A DNA stretch of 64,000 nt, taken from assembly GCA_002221725.1 (NCBI GenBank), contig NJFT01000016.1, positions 62,001 to 126,000 on the forward strand, in the 5' to 3' direction. The first letter of the stretch is position 1. The number at the start of each line of letters is the position of its first letter. The translations under genes and the position numbers were made by a program. Origin of the DNA: Scedosporium boydii. Lineage: Eukaryota; Ascomycota; Sordariomycetes; Microascales; Microascaceae. Below are positions 9,476 to 22,212 of this stretch, piece after piece. The notes under the pieces were generated by a model. That model was given only the letters and a program-made list of their open reading frames with translations. It was not told where the DNA came from and made no database searches.

Positions 9476-10919
9476 AATGTTTTATTAGAAGAAAGGGGGG
9501 ATGGATATAAGCGGCCTATGAGGCACTTTGCTTGTTTCTCTTGGTTGTTTGATCTTGAATGTATCATCACCTGTATTAGACTTGGAGGGTTTAGGGAGAG
9601 CTCTCTTGATACGAGTATGGGCTGTGTTGATGGACTGAGATGCTTCAGGTCGGATTCGGCGTGAGTGGAAGAACTGATAGCGAGGAAGAACCCTAAATTG
9701 TATTAGTATTCTTAACAAGTTTGCTTCCCACTCCACGGATTCCTTCGATATTCGAGTCTCTACTTGTACGTGAGAGATGTATCATGGGTTCTCCAAAACA
9801 AAACCACCTCCTTCGCGCCATCTGGCCAGAAGAAGCCACTGGTATAAGAGTCGCCGTACTCATATCTCCTGACGACCCGAGGCCCAAAAAGAAGAGCATC
9901 CTCAATTTATGCCAAAAATCTCCATCTCACTCTACATCACACCACCCAGCAAAACTAGGGCCCTCACCTTGTCTCAACAGCCTTCGGGTGCAGAAAAAGA
10001 GAAGGAAGAGAAAATAAAAACAAGGAGTCTGGCAGAGAAGTCATCGGAAGGAAAACAAGAGAAATAGATATTAGTGCTAAGGATTATGGGCATGGCAAGA
10101 TAAATAAAAATGTCGAACATGTAGCAGCGAAATATTGGCGCCTTGGACAGTTTGATCCGCGAGAATAGGGCAAAAAAAGAACATCATATTGTTTCCGCCC
10201 TCCCTTCCAGTTCCCTTCCCTATTTCCCCTTTCTCCCTATAACACAGAGAATTCCATAGCCAAAGACTTGGGGAATGGGATGCGTATTTCAGAAAACCAG
10301 AAATAAAAGATAAATAAAAAGCCAAAAACAAAACATCATATTGTTACCCGTGTAGTCGAAAATAAAATAAGACTTTTTCCCCCATTCTCCATTACTAAAT
10401 GCGTTGCGAAAATTAATAAAAAGACGGCATAAAACTTGAGTAAAACGCTCAGTGCGGTTGAGAGGTGGAAAGACGCCAAATGTCTCTCGTTAAGTTAAGT
10501 TCAGTGTTGTCGTTGGGATCGAGGTTTGGATTCGAAAAGAACATGTCACTTGTGCTAAGCTCGGAAACTGCAGCTCAGTCAGGTGTAGGGAGTTGCGTAG
10601 AAGCTGGGGGGGACGATCTTTGGGTTCGACAGACGAAGACGATTCGACGAAAGGTCATAGACGTGAGTTAGCGCAGCAGGGTGAAACCTAGTGCACTGGT
10701 TCATATCTTCCGCCTGGGGGCTCGGGCCTGGCGAGCGGCTGCGCTTCGCAAGCAAGAGCAAGCCAGGAAGGGAGGAATGCCAGTGCATGGCTCCATAAGG
10801 TGCAAGAAATCTCCGTAACATAACGGGGGCAAAAAAGATCCACGTTCTAGTCTCCGGGGTATCCAGGAACGGCTGACGCTCAATTGCTTGGCAAAATGCA
10901 AGGTCGATAAGGTGGTGGC
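9476..10919. other. Convergent intergenic region
   Basis: This lies between the 3' ends of mL40 (+) and Rho2 (-). It is A-rich with several AATAAA-like words and only short open frames without family resemblance. I see nothing coding. Confidence 0.5.
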
Positions 10920-12014
10920 TTACAACACAACGCAGCAGCCACCACCCTCCCCTCTTTCGAACGTCAGAAGCGCTGCTCGCGTGGCAGCCTCAAAGACGTC
11001 ATCAACACCCTCACCACTCAAACTAGAGCACTCTAGATACCTGCGAGCACCGATTTCCCGGGCAGCCTGGTCTCCTTCTTGTGGGGAGACGAATCTTAGA
11101 GACTTCTTCCGTTGTTCCTCGATGGCGACGGGATCTTCGCGCAAATCCTTCTTCAGCCCAACGAGAATAATAGGCACACCGGGGCAGAGCCTGGTAGCTT
11201 CTTCCACCCACTAATCCAGGAACGGCGGGTTAGCTGCTCACGTTCTGCTGAATTCGGGCCCTGGGGAAAGCTCCCCCAAAGTTGAAGCACCACCTCGAAA
11301 CCTTACCTTGTGCTTAACATTATCCAGCGAGTCAGGGGTTTCGATAGAGAATCCTATTAAGATGACGTGGGCTTTCGAATACGCTAGTGGCCTCAATCGC
11401 TCGTAGTCTTCCTGTCCTGCGGTATCCCATAGCGCTAGCTGGACGGATTTGCCATCGACTCTGCAATCGGTCACGTAGTTTTCAAATACGGTCGGTATCT
11501 ATCGCAGGCCAGGGAGGTCAGCTTGGTACGCGTCGTCGGATCGGCGAGGGGTTCGTCCTAGTGGTCGTCGTAAACTTACATAGTTCTACCGAGAAAAACG
11601 TTAACTAGAGTCAAACAAAGAAGTGGGAGGGCATTCAATGGTTTCGTAGGCTTACCGTAGGGAAGTAACCTAGGGTGAAGACGCTCAGAAGACTTGTCTT
11701 CCCGCAGGCTCCGTCACCGATGATCACTAGCTTCCTAAAGTAATCGGTCAGTTCAGCACATCCCAGAGACACACGTTCAGGCCTTGAAACTGCCGTGAGA
11801 GGAGGTGGCAGCTATGTATCGAGGAAATCGCTGGACGGGCTCCAGAAGCTCGCAAGATTACAGCAGCGGCCAGGAAATTGCCCTGATTGCGTTCCATGCA
11901 TGTCCGGGACTATCCCAGCTGGCAGGTGGATAGCGATGTGCCACCTCGGTGGCATGCCACAAGGACCAAGACGGCGTACCTTCGAATAGCGTTATTTGGA
12001 CTGGCGGCCGCCAT
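10920..12014 (-). CDS. rho2: Rho-family GTPase Rho2, with a 6-nt microexon
   Basis: Small membrane-anchored GTPase of 200 aa, of the Rho2 type that acts on cell-wall synthesis and polarity. Exons are 12014-11980, 11734-11656, 11585-11580 (6 nt), 11498-11307 and 11210-10920, and all phases fit. Domains in order: N-terminus [18 protein letters not shown]-loop GDGACGKT (18-25); switch [14 protein letters not shown] (36-48); DTAGQE (65-70); the Rho insert region; [19 protein letters not shown]; and C-terminal CCVVL. The CVVL box ending in Leu predicts geranylgeranylation, with the preceding Cys a possible palmitoylation site. The microexon AACTAT encodes N39-Y40; Y40 matches RhoA Tyr34. Without it the protein would read [11 protein letters not shown] and lack two universally present switch I residues. 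It is flanked by TAG and GTAAGT. Family assignment is confident. Rho2 rather than another Rho rests on remembered resemblance. Confidence 0.9.
11580..11585 (-). other. rho2: 6-nt microexon of rho2
   Basis: The minus strand reads TCGGTAG, then AACTAT, then GTAAGT. Upstream is a TTAAC branch-like site and a pyrimidine stretch. Insertion between exon 2 (ends ACG) and exon 4 (starts ATACCG) keeps phase 0 and restores the switch I length of the Rho family. Confidence 0.8.
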
Positions 12015-12814
12015 TGTGCGTGTCGGAGGAAGAGAACGCTTGCGGAGTGACGGAAGGAAATAAAAAGCACCAGACGTAGAGTGGTCGGTGTGGGCAGATG
12101 CGGCTCAATGGAGATCAGTGCCCAGCCCGATGACCGTCGTCGTCCTCCACCGACTACGATTGTAGAGTTGTCTCGTAACCGGATAGGTCGAGATTGTTCG
12201 ACGAGGAACGGAGGCAATTATTTCAAGGTCTTATTGAGCGAGATGCCGTTTCGAGCTACACTAGCCCCTATGTCGGGTTCTTGAGGTCGATCCACCAGCT
12301 GCTCAGAGGTCGAGGGCCGTTGGTCGAATCGATGAGATACGGCGGGAGGAGGGGATTAAGAGGGATTGATCTCGGGATTTCGGCGAGGATGCGTGAGAGG
12401 CTACAAGGGGCGTCGGAGAGGAATACGAAAGATCGAATGGGTCCGTCGGTGTGTAGAGGGAGCCGGGAGCACAGGTACGAGAAAGGGTAAGAGAGGAGAC
12501 GTAGGTACGGGAGGGATCCAAAGGTCGGAAGCACAAGAAAAGAAGAAGAAAAGAGAAAAGAGTACGAAGTAGTTGAGAGCCGCTAGTGTGCACGAGTTTG
12601 CGTGTGGAACCTTGTCAATGGAAAAGGGTCGTTGGAGATAATAACACGGATGCGTTAAAAAATGATGCTGTGCAAGGCCAAGACCGGAAACGGGCCTGTC
12701 GGCTTTTATTTAGGCTTCGGGCGCGGGTCTTGCGACTTTGGCCAGTTCTTCCCAGTTGGGGCAGGAGTCGTATCAGGGAATCAGGGCATCAGGGACAGAA
12801 TGGTTCAGATGCCC

Positions 12815-12823
12815 TACGAAGTA
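12815..12823 (+). repeat. TACGAAGTA 9-mer with inverted partner
   Basis: Exact TACGAAGTA immediately followed by CCTTCGTAC, so the site is nearly a palindrome with a single inserted base. Confidence 0.6.
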
Positions 12824-13539
12824 CCTTCGTACAAAGGTCCCTCTTCGTCGTTGGTTCCTGGCGAGTCGACCGCGGTTCCTGATTTCAACCCCAGGACAGG
12901 ATGATGCAGATGGCTAGATGGGTGACGGAGGGCTGAGATTGACCAGGATTAAAATGGTTCCAAGGGGCGAAGCCAGGCGAGGAGATGCAGCGGGGACTTC
13001 TGCCAATATGGGCAAGATGGGTTGTCACTTGCCAGGGGAGGATGGGTTGGTGGTTCAAGGACAACGTGAATACGAGAAGGTCCTAGGAAGTATTTGAGGC
13101 TAGGCTGGGCTGGGACTGGGCTGGATGCGCGGTTCAACAATGCCTGCAGAGGCTGCAGAACAGGACTCTCCCGGACCTGGATCATTGGTAATAAATAGCA
13201 CGATCTCAATCCAGCTGGGCTCAATGGGCTGTGACTTCCAGACGCCAGAGTGACTTTTGGGCTGGCGGGTAAATTTCGGGTGGGCCTGACCTGACAAAAG
13301 TTGTTGATTGATGGTGCCGTTGTGTCACTGTCTCAGCGATCCTGAGTGGGCCTGGCTCAGCCTGCATCCTTCAATCGACAAAGTCCTACTCATTGTCATA
13401 CGGCGAACCCGAATGGAGCTCCTTCGAATCGAGAACGGTTGCAAAGAGCCGAGAGACACTTACAAGGGCAGACCCTGAATAAAAGACAAAGAAAGCCTCT
13501 TCGTACTTGAATTGATACCCATTCCATCTTTTCTGCTTC

Positions 13540-13648
13540 TACTTCGTACTTCGTAGAGCCTCTCCAATATTGTCGTCAACGACATCATTGACGTTGACTC
13601 AGCAGGAGGGCGAAACTATTGTACAATGCATCTGCCATGTACGAAGTA
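13540..13648. repeat. Cluster of three TACTTCGTA/TACGAAGTA words
   Basis: Two overlapping TACTTCGTA words lie at 13540-13548 and 13547-13555 (a 7-nt period). The opposite orientation lies at 13640-13648. No gene is supported here. Confidence 0.6.
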
Positions 13649-16600
13649 AATATTTTGTTGAATGTAAACAAAGACTGGTCCATCAATTGCCGTTTGAACC
13701 CGGGCAAAATTGTCGCGTTTATTCTTTGGCCAATCCCCTCTTTCAGAACACATGCGCTGGTGGGGACCAGAAGAGTTCAATTCCGCCCAGCCACAGTTCC
13801 CTTGCACCCGGATCTACGAGGTAAGCGTTTCTTTGTGGATGAAACGATGAGGGCTCCAACGCAACTCGTTGCAACTGTGAACAATGATCGTCAAGTCCCT
13901 CTCGTATCTGATTAATAACCATGCCGCGCCGGAGGACAAAGAAGACGGGATTTGCATCGACAAATCCAGGGATACGTCTGACTTTCCCGAGATTGAGGCC
14001 GCCAAAAAAAGAAACCGATCTGCCCCCGAATGCTATCCCTGACCAGTGACCACTGGTCTGTGGTCCCCGGACATGCGGTTTCACTTTGACAAATAAAAGC
14101 GGGACTTGGAGTCTTCATCGGTTCGGGTTATGGTCCGTCCTTCGGTGGAAAGGACAGGAGGCGAAGCGCGACGATGGCCCCATTTGCATCATTGCGCTCC
14201 AGGTAGATGAAGAGGATGCATGTCCCATTCGACTCTTTGCCTTGTATATCTCGCCTCCATAGCACAGTCGGTGAGGGAGTCCTCGAGTTACACTCAAGCT
14301 GTTCTTTGTTGGGCGGTGGACAATGGGCATGTCTTCGGCCCATCGCCTCTTTACCAAGAAAAGCGGCTCCATGTTGTTTTCCTGGCCTCAAAACGTAGCC
14401 CTACAACCCAGGAAGGCAACGCCTCTCTCGAGACAATGCACAGACATCACGAATCCTTATACCGAGCTGCAAGACATTAATGGCAGGCCCACACCAATAG
14501 GACATAGCGCGAACAAGATAGAATAGGGGACTCGACACTGGCAAGATGTGACGTTTTCTCACCCGCGTCTGTTCTCAGCCCTTCAGTGAGGCTGTGCAGC
14601 TCCACCAATACCAACGACGAATCAAGGCAAAAGAAGTCCCTTTTTTGACCGGATATTGCATGGACAAGCTTGACGTGTGTATATTTGCCCCGTTTGAAGT
14701 GTTAATTGACCCACTATTAACGCACCTCGTATTTTTCCTTCGTCGGACTCTCCCGCCCTCTGAGGCTTGACACTGGAGGGGAGATGCAAGTCCTTCAACC
14801 ACCAAGAGACAAATTCGTGACCAGGAATTTATCCCGCAGTCATCTCAACCATGGCTCTAGTCCTGTTCCGAGCAGATGTCATGTCGGGAAACTCCGAAGG
14901 CCCTTCCGGTCGTGTAAACAAGAACATTTACATCCCACGTTCACAACGTCCATATGTCGTTCTTCATCATCGCGGGGCAAAGCCTTACCTGACTTCATGG
15001 ACTGCTTCGTTCAAAGCTACTTCCGGTTCCCTTCCAAGGTTTCATGAATTCCTTCACCGATTAACCTCGAATGCTTGAGAGACTCTGCTGCCCCGTCTTT
15101 CGGGACACTCGGAAAGAAGCGAACAACGCTGATTGTAACCGTCGTATCGATAGCCAATGGGCGTCGAGACTGAGGGCCGGATTAAAAAAAAAGATCGAGA
15201 GGATATGCAAAAAGACATACAACACCGAGGATTCGCTGGTCGTCACCGACCCAACTACTAGTTCGGCGCTTCGTAGCTTATGTGACAGGGGAGCGGACGG
15301 GACCCTCAGTTCTCTACGAGCTATGGCCGTATGTATTGTCTTTTCGTCTAGAAACGATACAAATACTTTGGATTCCCATCGATCCATCGGGATAGAGTCT
15401 CCGACAAGATCCCTTCTCGCTTTGCTACTAATATTCCCGGTCCTGCTATAAACCTGCATAATGCCGATGATATCCCGTACGAAATAACTGTCACGGTTGA
15501 TTTCGTTGTTGAAGGACGTGGCGGGGAACCTCGTCGTGTGCATTCAACAGAAACGTAGGGCAAAGGAGAGATATATACCCCATCTTCCAGTTTGGCGTGT
15601 TAAGTCCATTCTTATGGTTTAACTCTCGCTCTGGATATAGCTAGTCCAAATGACGAAAACGAGTGGTAATGCAGAGGCAGCTTCTAATTTTGTGGATGGT
15701 GGCTGATTTTGATGGGTTGAGGCTTTGTTCAAGATTGGAGATGCGGGAACAAAGAGGATCATTTACCTTGGACGCGGCGCAAGTTCTCCCCGACCTAGTC
15801 CAGGTCTAGAATCATAGTCAATGAGAAATCTTTTTCGTGTTTTAGTGCCAACATCAAACAACCGGACACTCGAAATAACTCCTTTGCTATCTAGCCAATT
15901 CCATTCGTCTCTCTGTGTCCATTCAAGTCTAGCATCGGCTCCTAGATACCAACAGCCTCAGTAGTGCTTGATTCTTTCCACTAATCCTCCTCACATTTCC
16001 ATTGCGACGCTTCTGATATGGATTCCTGTCGTGAGCGCTGATTGTCGACCCGGGGTTTGCAATCACGCTGTCAATATGGCCGTAGGGACTCTTGGAGCAG
16101 GCCTATTTCTACCATATTCTAACTTGGCTCGGGTCTCCCTGAGCGCTGCATACACATCAACAGAGAGTCGGATGTCGATTCTTGGCTCTCACCATGAGGG
16201 AGTTACTACCTATGGCGAGATTCTTACCGCGCAAGGGGGGGACAATGAGTTGTCTACTTAGGGGAGTTACGACATGCTTTGAGTCCTCAGATCTACATAT
16301 TCGTTTGATTTAGACTTTTAGAGGATAGGGGAACGATTACAGGCCTAGGTCAAAATAAGAGGTGGATACAGATGAATATATTTTGGTAGACGCTTGAGGT
16401 TTTGTTAGGATCTGCGGTGTGCCTGTGTACGCCTGCTTTATTAATCAGCTATCAAAATGTGTCCTTCTTTGCCTGGACAACTCAGGAGTTGGACGTGACG
16501 AAGTGAATCCAATGTCTCATTTTCCTCGAAAATAATGAGGCCGGCATCCAACGAGTTTACAGAGTGTGGGACGAAGACCAAAGACCCTTTCGAGTGTCAT

Positions 16601-18104
16601 GGCTGAATGTCTGAATGCTTCGCTGTTTTCATCCCTCGACGGGATGGGATTGCCAGACCGTGCTAAAAATGGATTCACGAGATAATATTGGAGGCTTCAC
16701 AGAAAGAATTAGGCACAATTGGGTCGATTGCGGTTTGGTCCTTCGATTCTGTTTCGTTTCGAGACAACGCTGACGACAACAGTGTTTGATCGTGGACGTT
16801 GAGGAGATGAAGATGCACGTGACAGTACACGGGACAAGTACCTTTTCGAAGACTTTCGTCCAGTCCTGTAACTTCCCGCACCTCAGATTTTGGGTCGCTG
16901 CACTGATCAATGCTGAACCCAGCTGGAAAATCTGGCTAAGCACAGTGTCAAGTTTAGAGCTATACAGTTGGGAATACCTTTGCTGTCACCATCTGGCAGG
17001 TGCGACGAGGCGTTTGGTATTAGTCTGCGTCTGTGTTAGTGTCGATTATCGAAACAACTTCACAGCAGGAGCACCCGGGTTGGTGATGAATCACCAAAGT
17101 GAATAAGGCCATTGAATGGGATACATTGAATTGATACAACATATTGACACTCTGACAGGATCAATGGCTCCTTCCTCGTTTCCAACCGGCTGAATTTTGC
17201 CCTGGTTCATCCATATCTTCTGTTTCTGTATCTGTAGCTTGAGAGTGGCACCAACCTTTTCTCTTCTTCATCCCACTTCATCCTTCATCCAATTTCAACG
17301 TACGCTGTTCCTTGCGGCGCCTAACCAGCTCTTTTCCTGCTGGCGTCAAAAAACAGCTATCGAACCAACACCTCAAAAAAATCCACACATCCTCACCACA
17401 GATCTTCTTCCCTACCCAATTTCGTTTTCCCAAGCCAAGTGGTCTTCGGAAGATTCCCCCATTTCTGATTGACATTCTTGTCAATCCGATCCCAATTTTC
17501 TTTTCTTTTCCTGTTTTCCCCCCTTTGGCATCGCCAGAGAATTTTTTTTATTTTCCTCAGTTCTTTTTATTTTCACGTTTTCGCCCCCAAACGCGACCCC
17601 AGCCTTGCCCCCCTTCCCTGTTTCCCGGCTCTCCTTTGGCACTGGGCAAACGGGCGAAGGAGGAGGTATCCCCACAGTGTGAGCCACCCAACCAATTGTT
17701 GCTCTAGCCGCACGGCATTGCAAGGGCCTGCAGTAAGTAACCCACAACCTCACCTCATCTCCTACCGGCTCTCAGGGTTGCTTCCAACATCTAAAACCAT
17801 CCCAGCTGTCTTCCCTCGATTCCAAATACCCCGTCAAGGTCCCGAGAGCCTCAACCTTCCTACCCCCTCAGGGAACTTGCTGGCTCCCGTGACGACACCA
17901 CTCGCTTGTGACGGGTCGCCTACCCAACACCGAAAAATCCGCTCTCGAAAGCCTTGCCACGAGACCGAATTGCCGAGCATCGCTCTCCAAACCTTATCAA
18001 AGTCCCTCGACTGCGTTCTTACCCCTCCAACTCTACACCTTCCCTCCCATGACTTAGCCGGCGATTGACTCTCGGTGAACGCATCGCTCGACTATCCTCT
18101 AGAG

Positions 18105-21100
18105 ATGCCCGCGAACAACCGCTTGCCAGCGTCCCAACCCACATCCTCCCCCACCGGCAAGAACGTCTCCAAATACACGAACAAGGACGGTTCCAAGTTT
18201 ATCGCCCTTCCGAAGGCTCCGCTAGCTGCGCAGCCTACCCAAAGCACTTCCCCCACCTCAGCCACCATGCCTGCTCCCCAGCCTTCCGTCCTGGGGGTCT
18301 CGACCAACGGTCCGCCTTCTGGCGTGAATCCCAAGAAGCAGAAGCGTCGACAAAAGATTGCCGCGAAGGCCGCTGCCGCCGCCGCCGCCGCGAACGGCCA
18401 CAGTCCGTCACCCACACCTTCTGACTTTCGAGTCGCCTCAACGACCCGCGCGCCTATCCCCGCTACCACGGAAAACGATGGCAATGCCGCGTCGACTTCC
18501 CGTCCTACCCAACAACCATCCCAGCCTTCGCAGAGTTCTGTTCTTCTCGAAAATGGAGCCCATCTGGAAGGTGATGCCGATGCCGCTGGTGCCCAGACAA
18601 AGGGCAAGAAGAACAAGCGTAACAAAAAGAAGAAAAAGAATACGCCCGGAAATCCAGCTGAAGCTGAGCATCACCACCATAGCCATGTCCCCACCCGAAG
18701 CTATACCGACGACCGCTTCTGGAATACCAACTCCAACGAAGAGCGCGAACGCATCAAGACTTTCTGGATTAACCTGAGCGAGGAGGAGCGTAAGAGTCTC
18801 GTTAAACTCGAGAAAGACACCATCCTCAAAAAGATGAAGGAGCAGCAGAAGAACACATGTAGCTGCGCCGTGTGTGGCCGTAAGCGAAGCGCCATTGAGC
18901 AGGAACTCGAGGGTCTCTACGATAGCTACTATCGAGAGCTCGAGAACTACGCCAACCGCGCTGACGGATCCCTTCTCGGTGGCCCCGGCAATTTTGCTCT
19001 CCATACCCCCCGAGACAATTCCCTCATCTACCAAGGGGCCGTCCCCTCTCGCGCTACAATGGTTGAGCATCTCGAAGTCGACGACGACGAGCGGGAGGAG
19101 GACTACATGAATGACGACGACTTCGACGAAGAGGAAGAGGAAGGCTTCAGCGAAGATGAGGATTCTGAAGACGATCGGCGAGCCGATGATCGCGTCATTG
19201 CAGACTTCCTAGACTTTGGAAACAGTCTGCAAGTCAAAGGTACCGTTGCATTGATGAGTGCCACACATCACTCGTTGTACAGTCCCGCTAACTTTCTAGT
19301 CTAGGTGGTATCCTTACCGTTGCCGACGATTTGCTCAAGAACGACGGTCGAAAGTTCATTGAGATGATGGAGCAACTCGCGGAACGCCGCATGGCACGAG
19401 AAGAGAGTGCGGGTGCCTCCGCCGCTCAACAACCTGGAGGTTATGACGGCTATCCTCGAGTGAGAGAACATCGCACGAACGGTGGTGGGTATGTGCTTCC
19501 AGAGGCTCACGACGACGATGACGACGAGCCTGATCATGAGCACGACCATGATGATGACCACGGTTACGATGACGATTACGACCACGACCATGTCCACTCG
19601 CACGCTCATAGCCACACCCATCACCATCCCGATGGCCATCACGTCCACGATCACCACGATCACCACGGTCACGCATGCCCCGATGACGACCAAGAAGGAG
19701 AGTATGATGAAGAGGACGATGAGGAGTATGATGAGGATCAAGAGGGTGACTATGATGAAGATGAGGACGAAGCAGAGGTATGTTTTTTTGGAGTTGGAAG
19801 ATCTTGCGAGGGTTTTTCCTTTTTTTTTTTTTTTTTTTTTTTCCTCCGCTTCTCCCTTTCCTTCCCCTTCTCTTTTCTAATCAATGTATCAATCTTTAGG
19901 AGGCTATGACGGATCAGCAGCGAATGGAAGAGGGCCGACGAATGTTCCAAATCTTCGCAGCTCGCATGTTTGAGCAAAGAGTCCTTAGCGCTTACAAGAA
20001 GAAGCTGGCGTCCGAACGCACCGAAAAGCTTCTTCAGGAGCTCGATGACGAGAAGCGTCTAGAAGAGGAGAAAAAGGCTCAGAAGGCATCCAAGGCTGCG
20101 AAGAAGCGCGACCGCGAGCGACAAAAGAAGCTTGCGAACCAGGAGGCCAAGGCCAAGAAGGAGGCCGAGAGGGCTGCCGAGGAAGCGGCCAAGAAGCTTG
20201 AAGCCGAGAAGCGCGCCGAGGAGCAACGGAAGCTCCACGAGGAGAAGCGAAAGGCCAGGGAGGCCCAGAAGAAGAAGGAAGAGGATGAGCGTCAGCGGAA
20301 GGAGGCCGAGAGGCTGAAACGGGTCCAGGAACAAGAGCGGAAGGCCAAGGAAGCTCGTGAGGCCAAGGAGCGCGAGAAGAGGCTCAAGGAGGAGCAACGT
20401 CAGAAGGAAAAGGAGGCCCGCGAGGCGAAGGAGAGGCAGGAGCGCGAGAGAAAGGATCGCGAACAGAGGGAGCGCCAGCAGAAAGAGCGTCTGCAAAAGG
20501 AGCGTCAACAGCAGAAAGAGCGCGACGCCCGCGAGCGCAAGGAGAAGCACGAGGCCCAGGAACGCGAGAGAAAGGCCAGGGAAGCCCAGGCCAAAGGCGC
20601 CCGCGAAGCCAAGGATAAGGCAAAGGGTCAAAGCAAGTCCTCTTTGTCTAAAGGTCCCCCATCCTCGTCGGCGGCCCCCAAGACTCCGTCGGGAAAGAAG
20701 CAGCAGCCGTCCGCCCAAGCAGCGACTCCGCAACTCTCTCAGGCCACGACGTCCTCTCTGACCCAACATCACGGCGCCCCCCCTACTACCTACGCATCGC
20801 CCAAGGTCCCTGTCGCGACTCCCATCATCCCACCGAGGACTGCGCATCCTATTCGCTCGCGAACCTCGTCGCAACAGCATGATGTGTCCGCCCACGGCGG
20901 ACTGACACCACAGCCCGGAGCACCGGCGAGCCTCCACGGCTCGCCCCATGCCGCGACTCCTATTCACGCAAGCCCTGGAACGCTTGGTTCTCAGATCAAT
21001 CATGGCCCTCCTCCCCTGTCGAACCTACCACACACTGGTTCACCATCCATGGGATCTCTCCGCGGTGTTATTAATACCCCGCCCCCTCCTCTCCCGCCCT

Positions 21101-22212
21101 TCGGAGTCGGCCGTGGAGTTGCCATGCCTCCTCCCCCCCCCGGTTTCGGCCAGGTCCCTCTCCCACCTGGCCTACATAATAGAATGACACAGGACCAGAT
21201 GTTCCCTCCATCTCAGGCTGGCTTTAGGTATGGCCACGATTTGATGCAATTCCCTCCCGGTTTTACGCCTTCTATCATCCGCCCCCCCGCCTACGGTGGT
21301 CCCCCTCCTCCCCCGGGATTTCCTCAGGTGGCCGGCGATCCCCTCATTGGACTTAACCACGCATTTAGTCCACTCCCGGATATGGGTGTTGTTATTCCCC
21401 AGCAGCCTAGACAGTTGTCGGGAAGTTTGGATCCCTCGCCGCCTCCTCTTTCTGGACAGGCCATCATCCGTCCCGCGCCCATTGGTCGCCCATCGAGTGT
21501 CGTTCATGGACAACGTTCCACTGACTTATCGTCTCACGATGTTGGTGACGAAGAGCAAGAGCACCTGGGCAGCCGCGCATTACTCGATGACGACGCGGAG
21601 GACCCCATCAGCCTTGACCAGGGATCCCTTAGACGGGGAACTGCAGCTCCGGGACCCAATATTCGAACCCAATTTCCACCTTCTGGATTCATGGACACTG
21701 CCTTTGGCTCACCTTTCCATACTCAGTGGGGAAGTCCTTCCGCCGGGGCCTTCAGCCCCCAGCCGACATTGGGCAATTCACTTTGGTCCACCCCAGGTGC
21801 TCAGTTTGGAGGCGCTGTCCCCCCCGTTGGCCAGCTCCGTGGCAGACCACCCGTGAACGCCGTCACCCTTCGTCACATGCTCTGTCAGGCCTGCCAGTCC
21901 CTCAGCGATAACGGACAGGCGAATGCCGACGGTTATGTTGACATCGGCGCTGTTAAGGCGAACATCTTGCAGAACGTTGGCCACGATGTCCCCGACGCCG
22001 AGCTCCTAGCCATTTCGGAGACTGAGGGTAACGTCCAGAACGGTGGCGGCAGCTTCGACAGCATCACCGACTCCGGCCGACGACTGATTCGATGGGTGGT
22101 GGCGACCGGCGCCTCCGATAAACCCTCTCATCATCCCCTCGGAGCTCCTGGAGATATTGGAAGTCCTATTATTGGCGGCGGTGCGGCCCCAGGAGCCGGG
22201 CGAGGGTCTTAG
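18105..22212 (+). CDS. NST1: Stress response protein NST1
   Basis: Predicted 1,306 aa. Exons are 18105-19239, 19305-19777 and 19900-22212, phases consistent. Intron 2 contains a run of 23 T (19820-19842). Family hallmarks in order: [20 protein letters not shown] near residue 78, a Lys-rich patch, [18 protein letters not shown], a Cys pair in [20 protein letters not shown], an acidic zone, [19 protein letters not shown], a ~200-residue charged coiled coil of KERE/QKE repeats (about 570-780), and a Pro-rich C-terminus ([13 protein letters not shown]). Yeast Nst1 is a cytoplasmic protein that negatively affects salt tolerance; the molecular role is not established. The acidic zone (about 445-505) carries an unusual His/Asp tract. 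The start is the [11 protein letters not shown] methionine. After the TAG stop the frame stays open for about 230 codons. Confidence 0.9.

Larger units (their letters stand above)
12015..18104. other. 6-kb gene-poor divergent region between rho2 and NST1
   Basis: No protein-like frame is supported. The left 600 bases look like the rho2 leader (pyrimidine-rich on the minus strand). The right 900 bases look like the NST1 leader: CT-rich from about 17460, with a donor-like GTAAGT at 17733 and an acceptor-like TTAG near 18058, suggesting a leader intron. The middle holds five exact TACGAAGTA words (12563, 12815, 13540, 13547 and 13640). Open frames of 60-130 codons are scattered on both strands without family resemblance, codon bias or splice support. 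Confidence 0.5.

Noticed and set aside
17469..18068. 199-codon open frame just upstream of NST1
   Set aside because: Phe/Pro/Ser-rich product of a CT-rich leader, crossing a likely leader intron; no resemblance to proteins.
20059..21003. 314-codon open frame antisense to NST1
   Set aside because: Leu/Arg-rich mirror of the Lys/Glu coiled coil; NST1 on + has clear family motifs.
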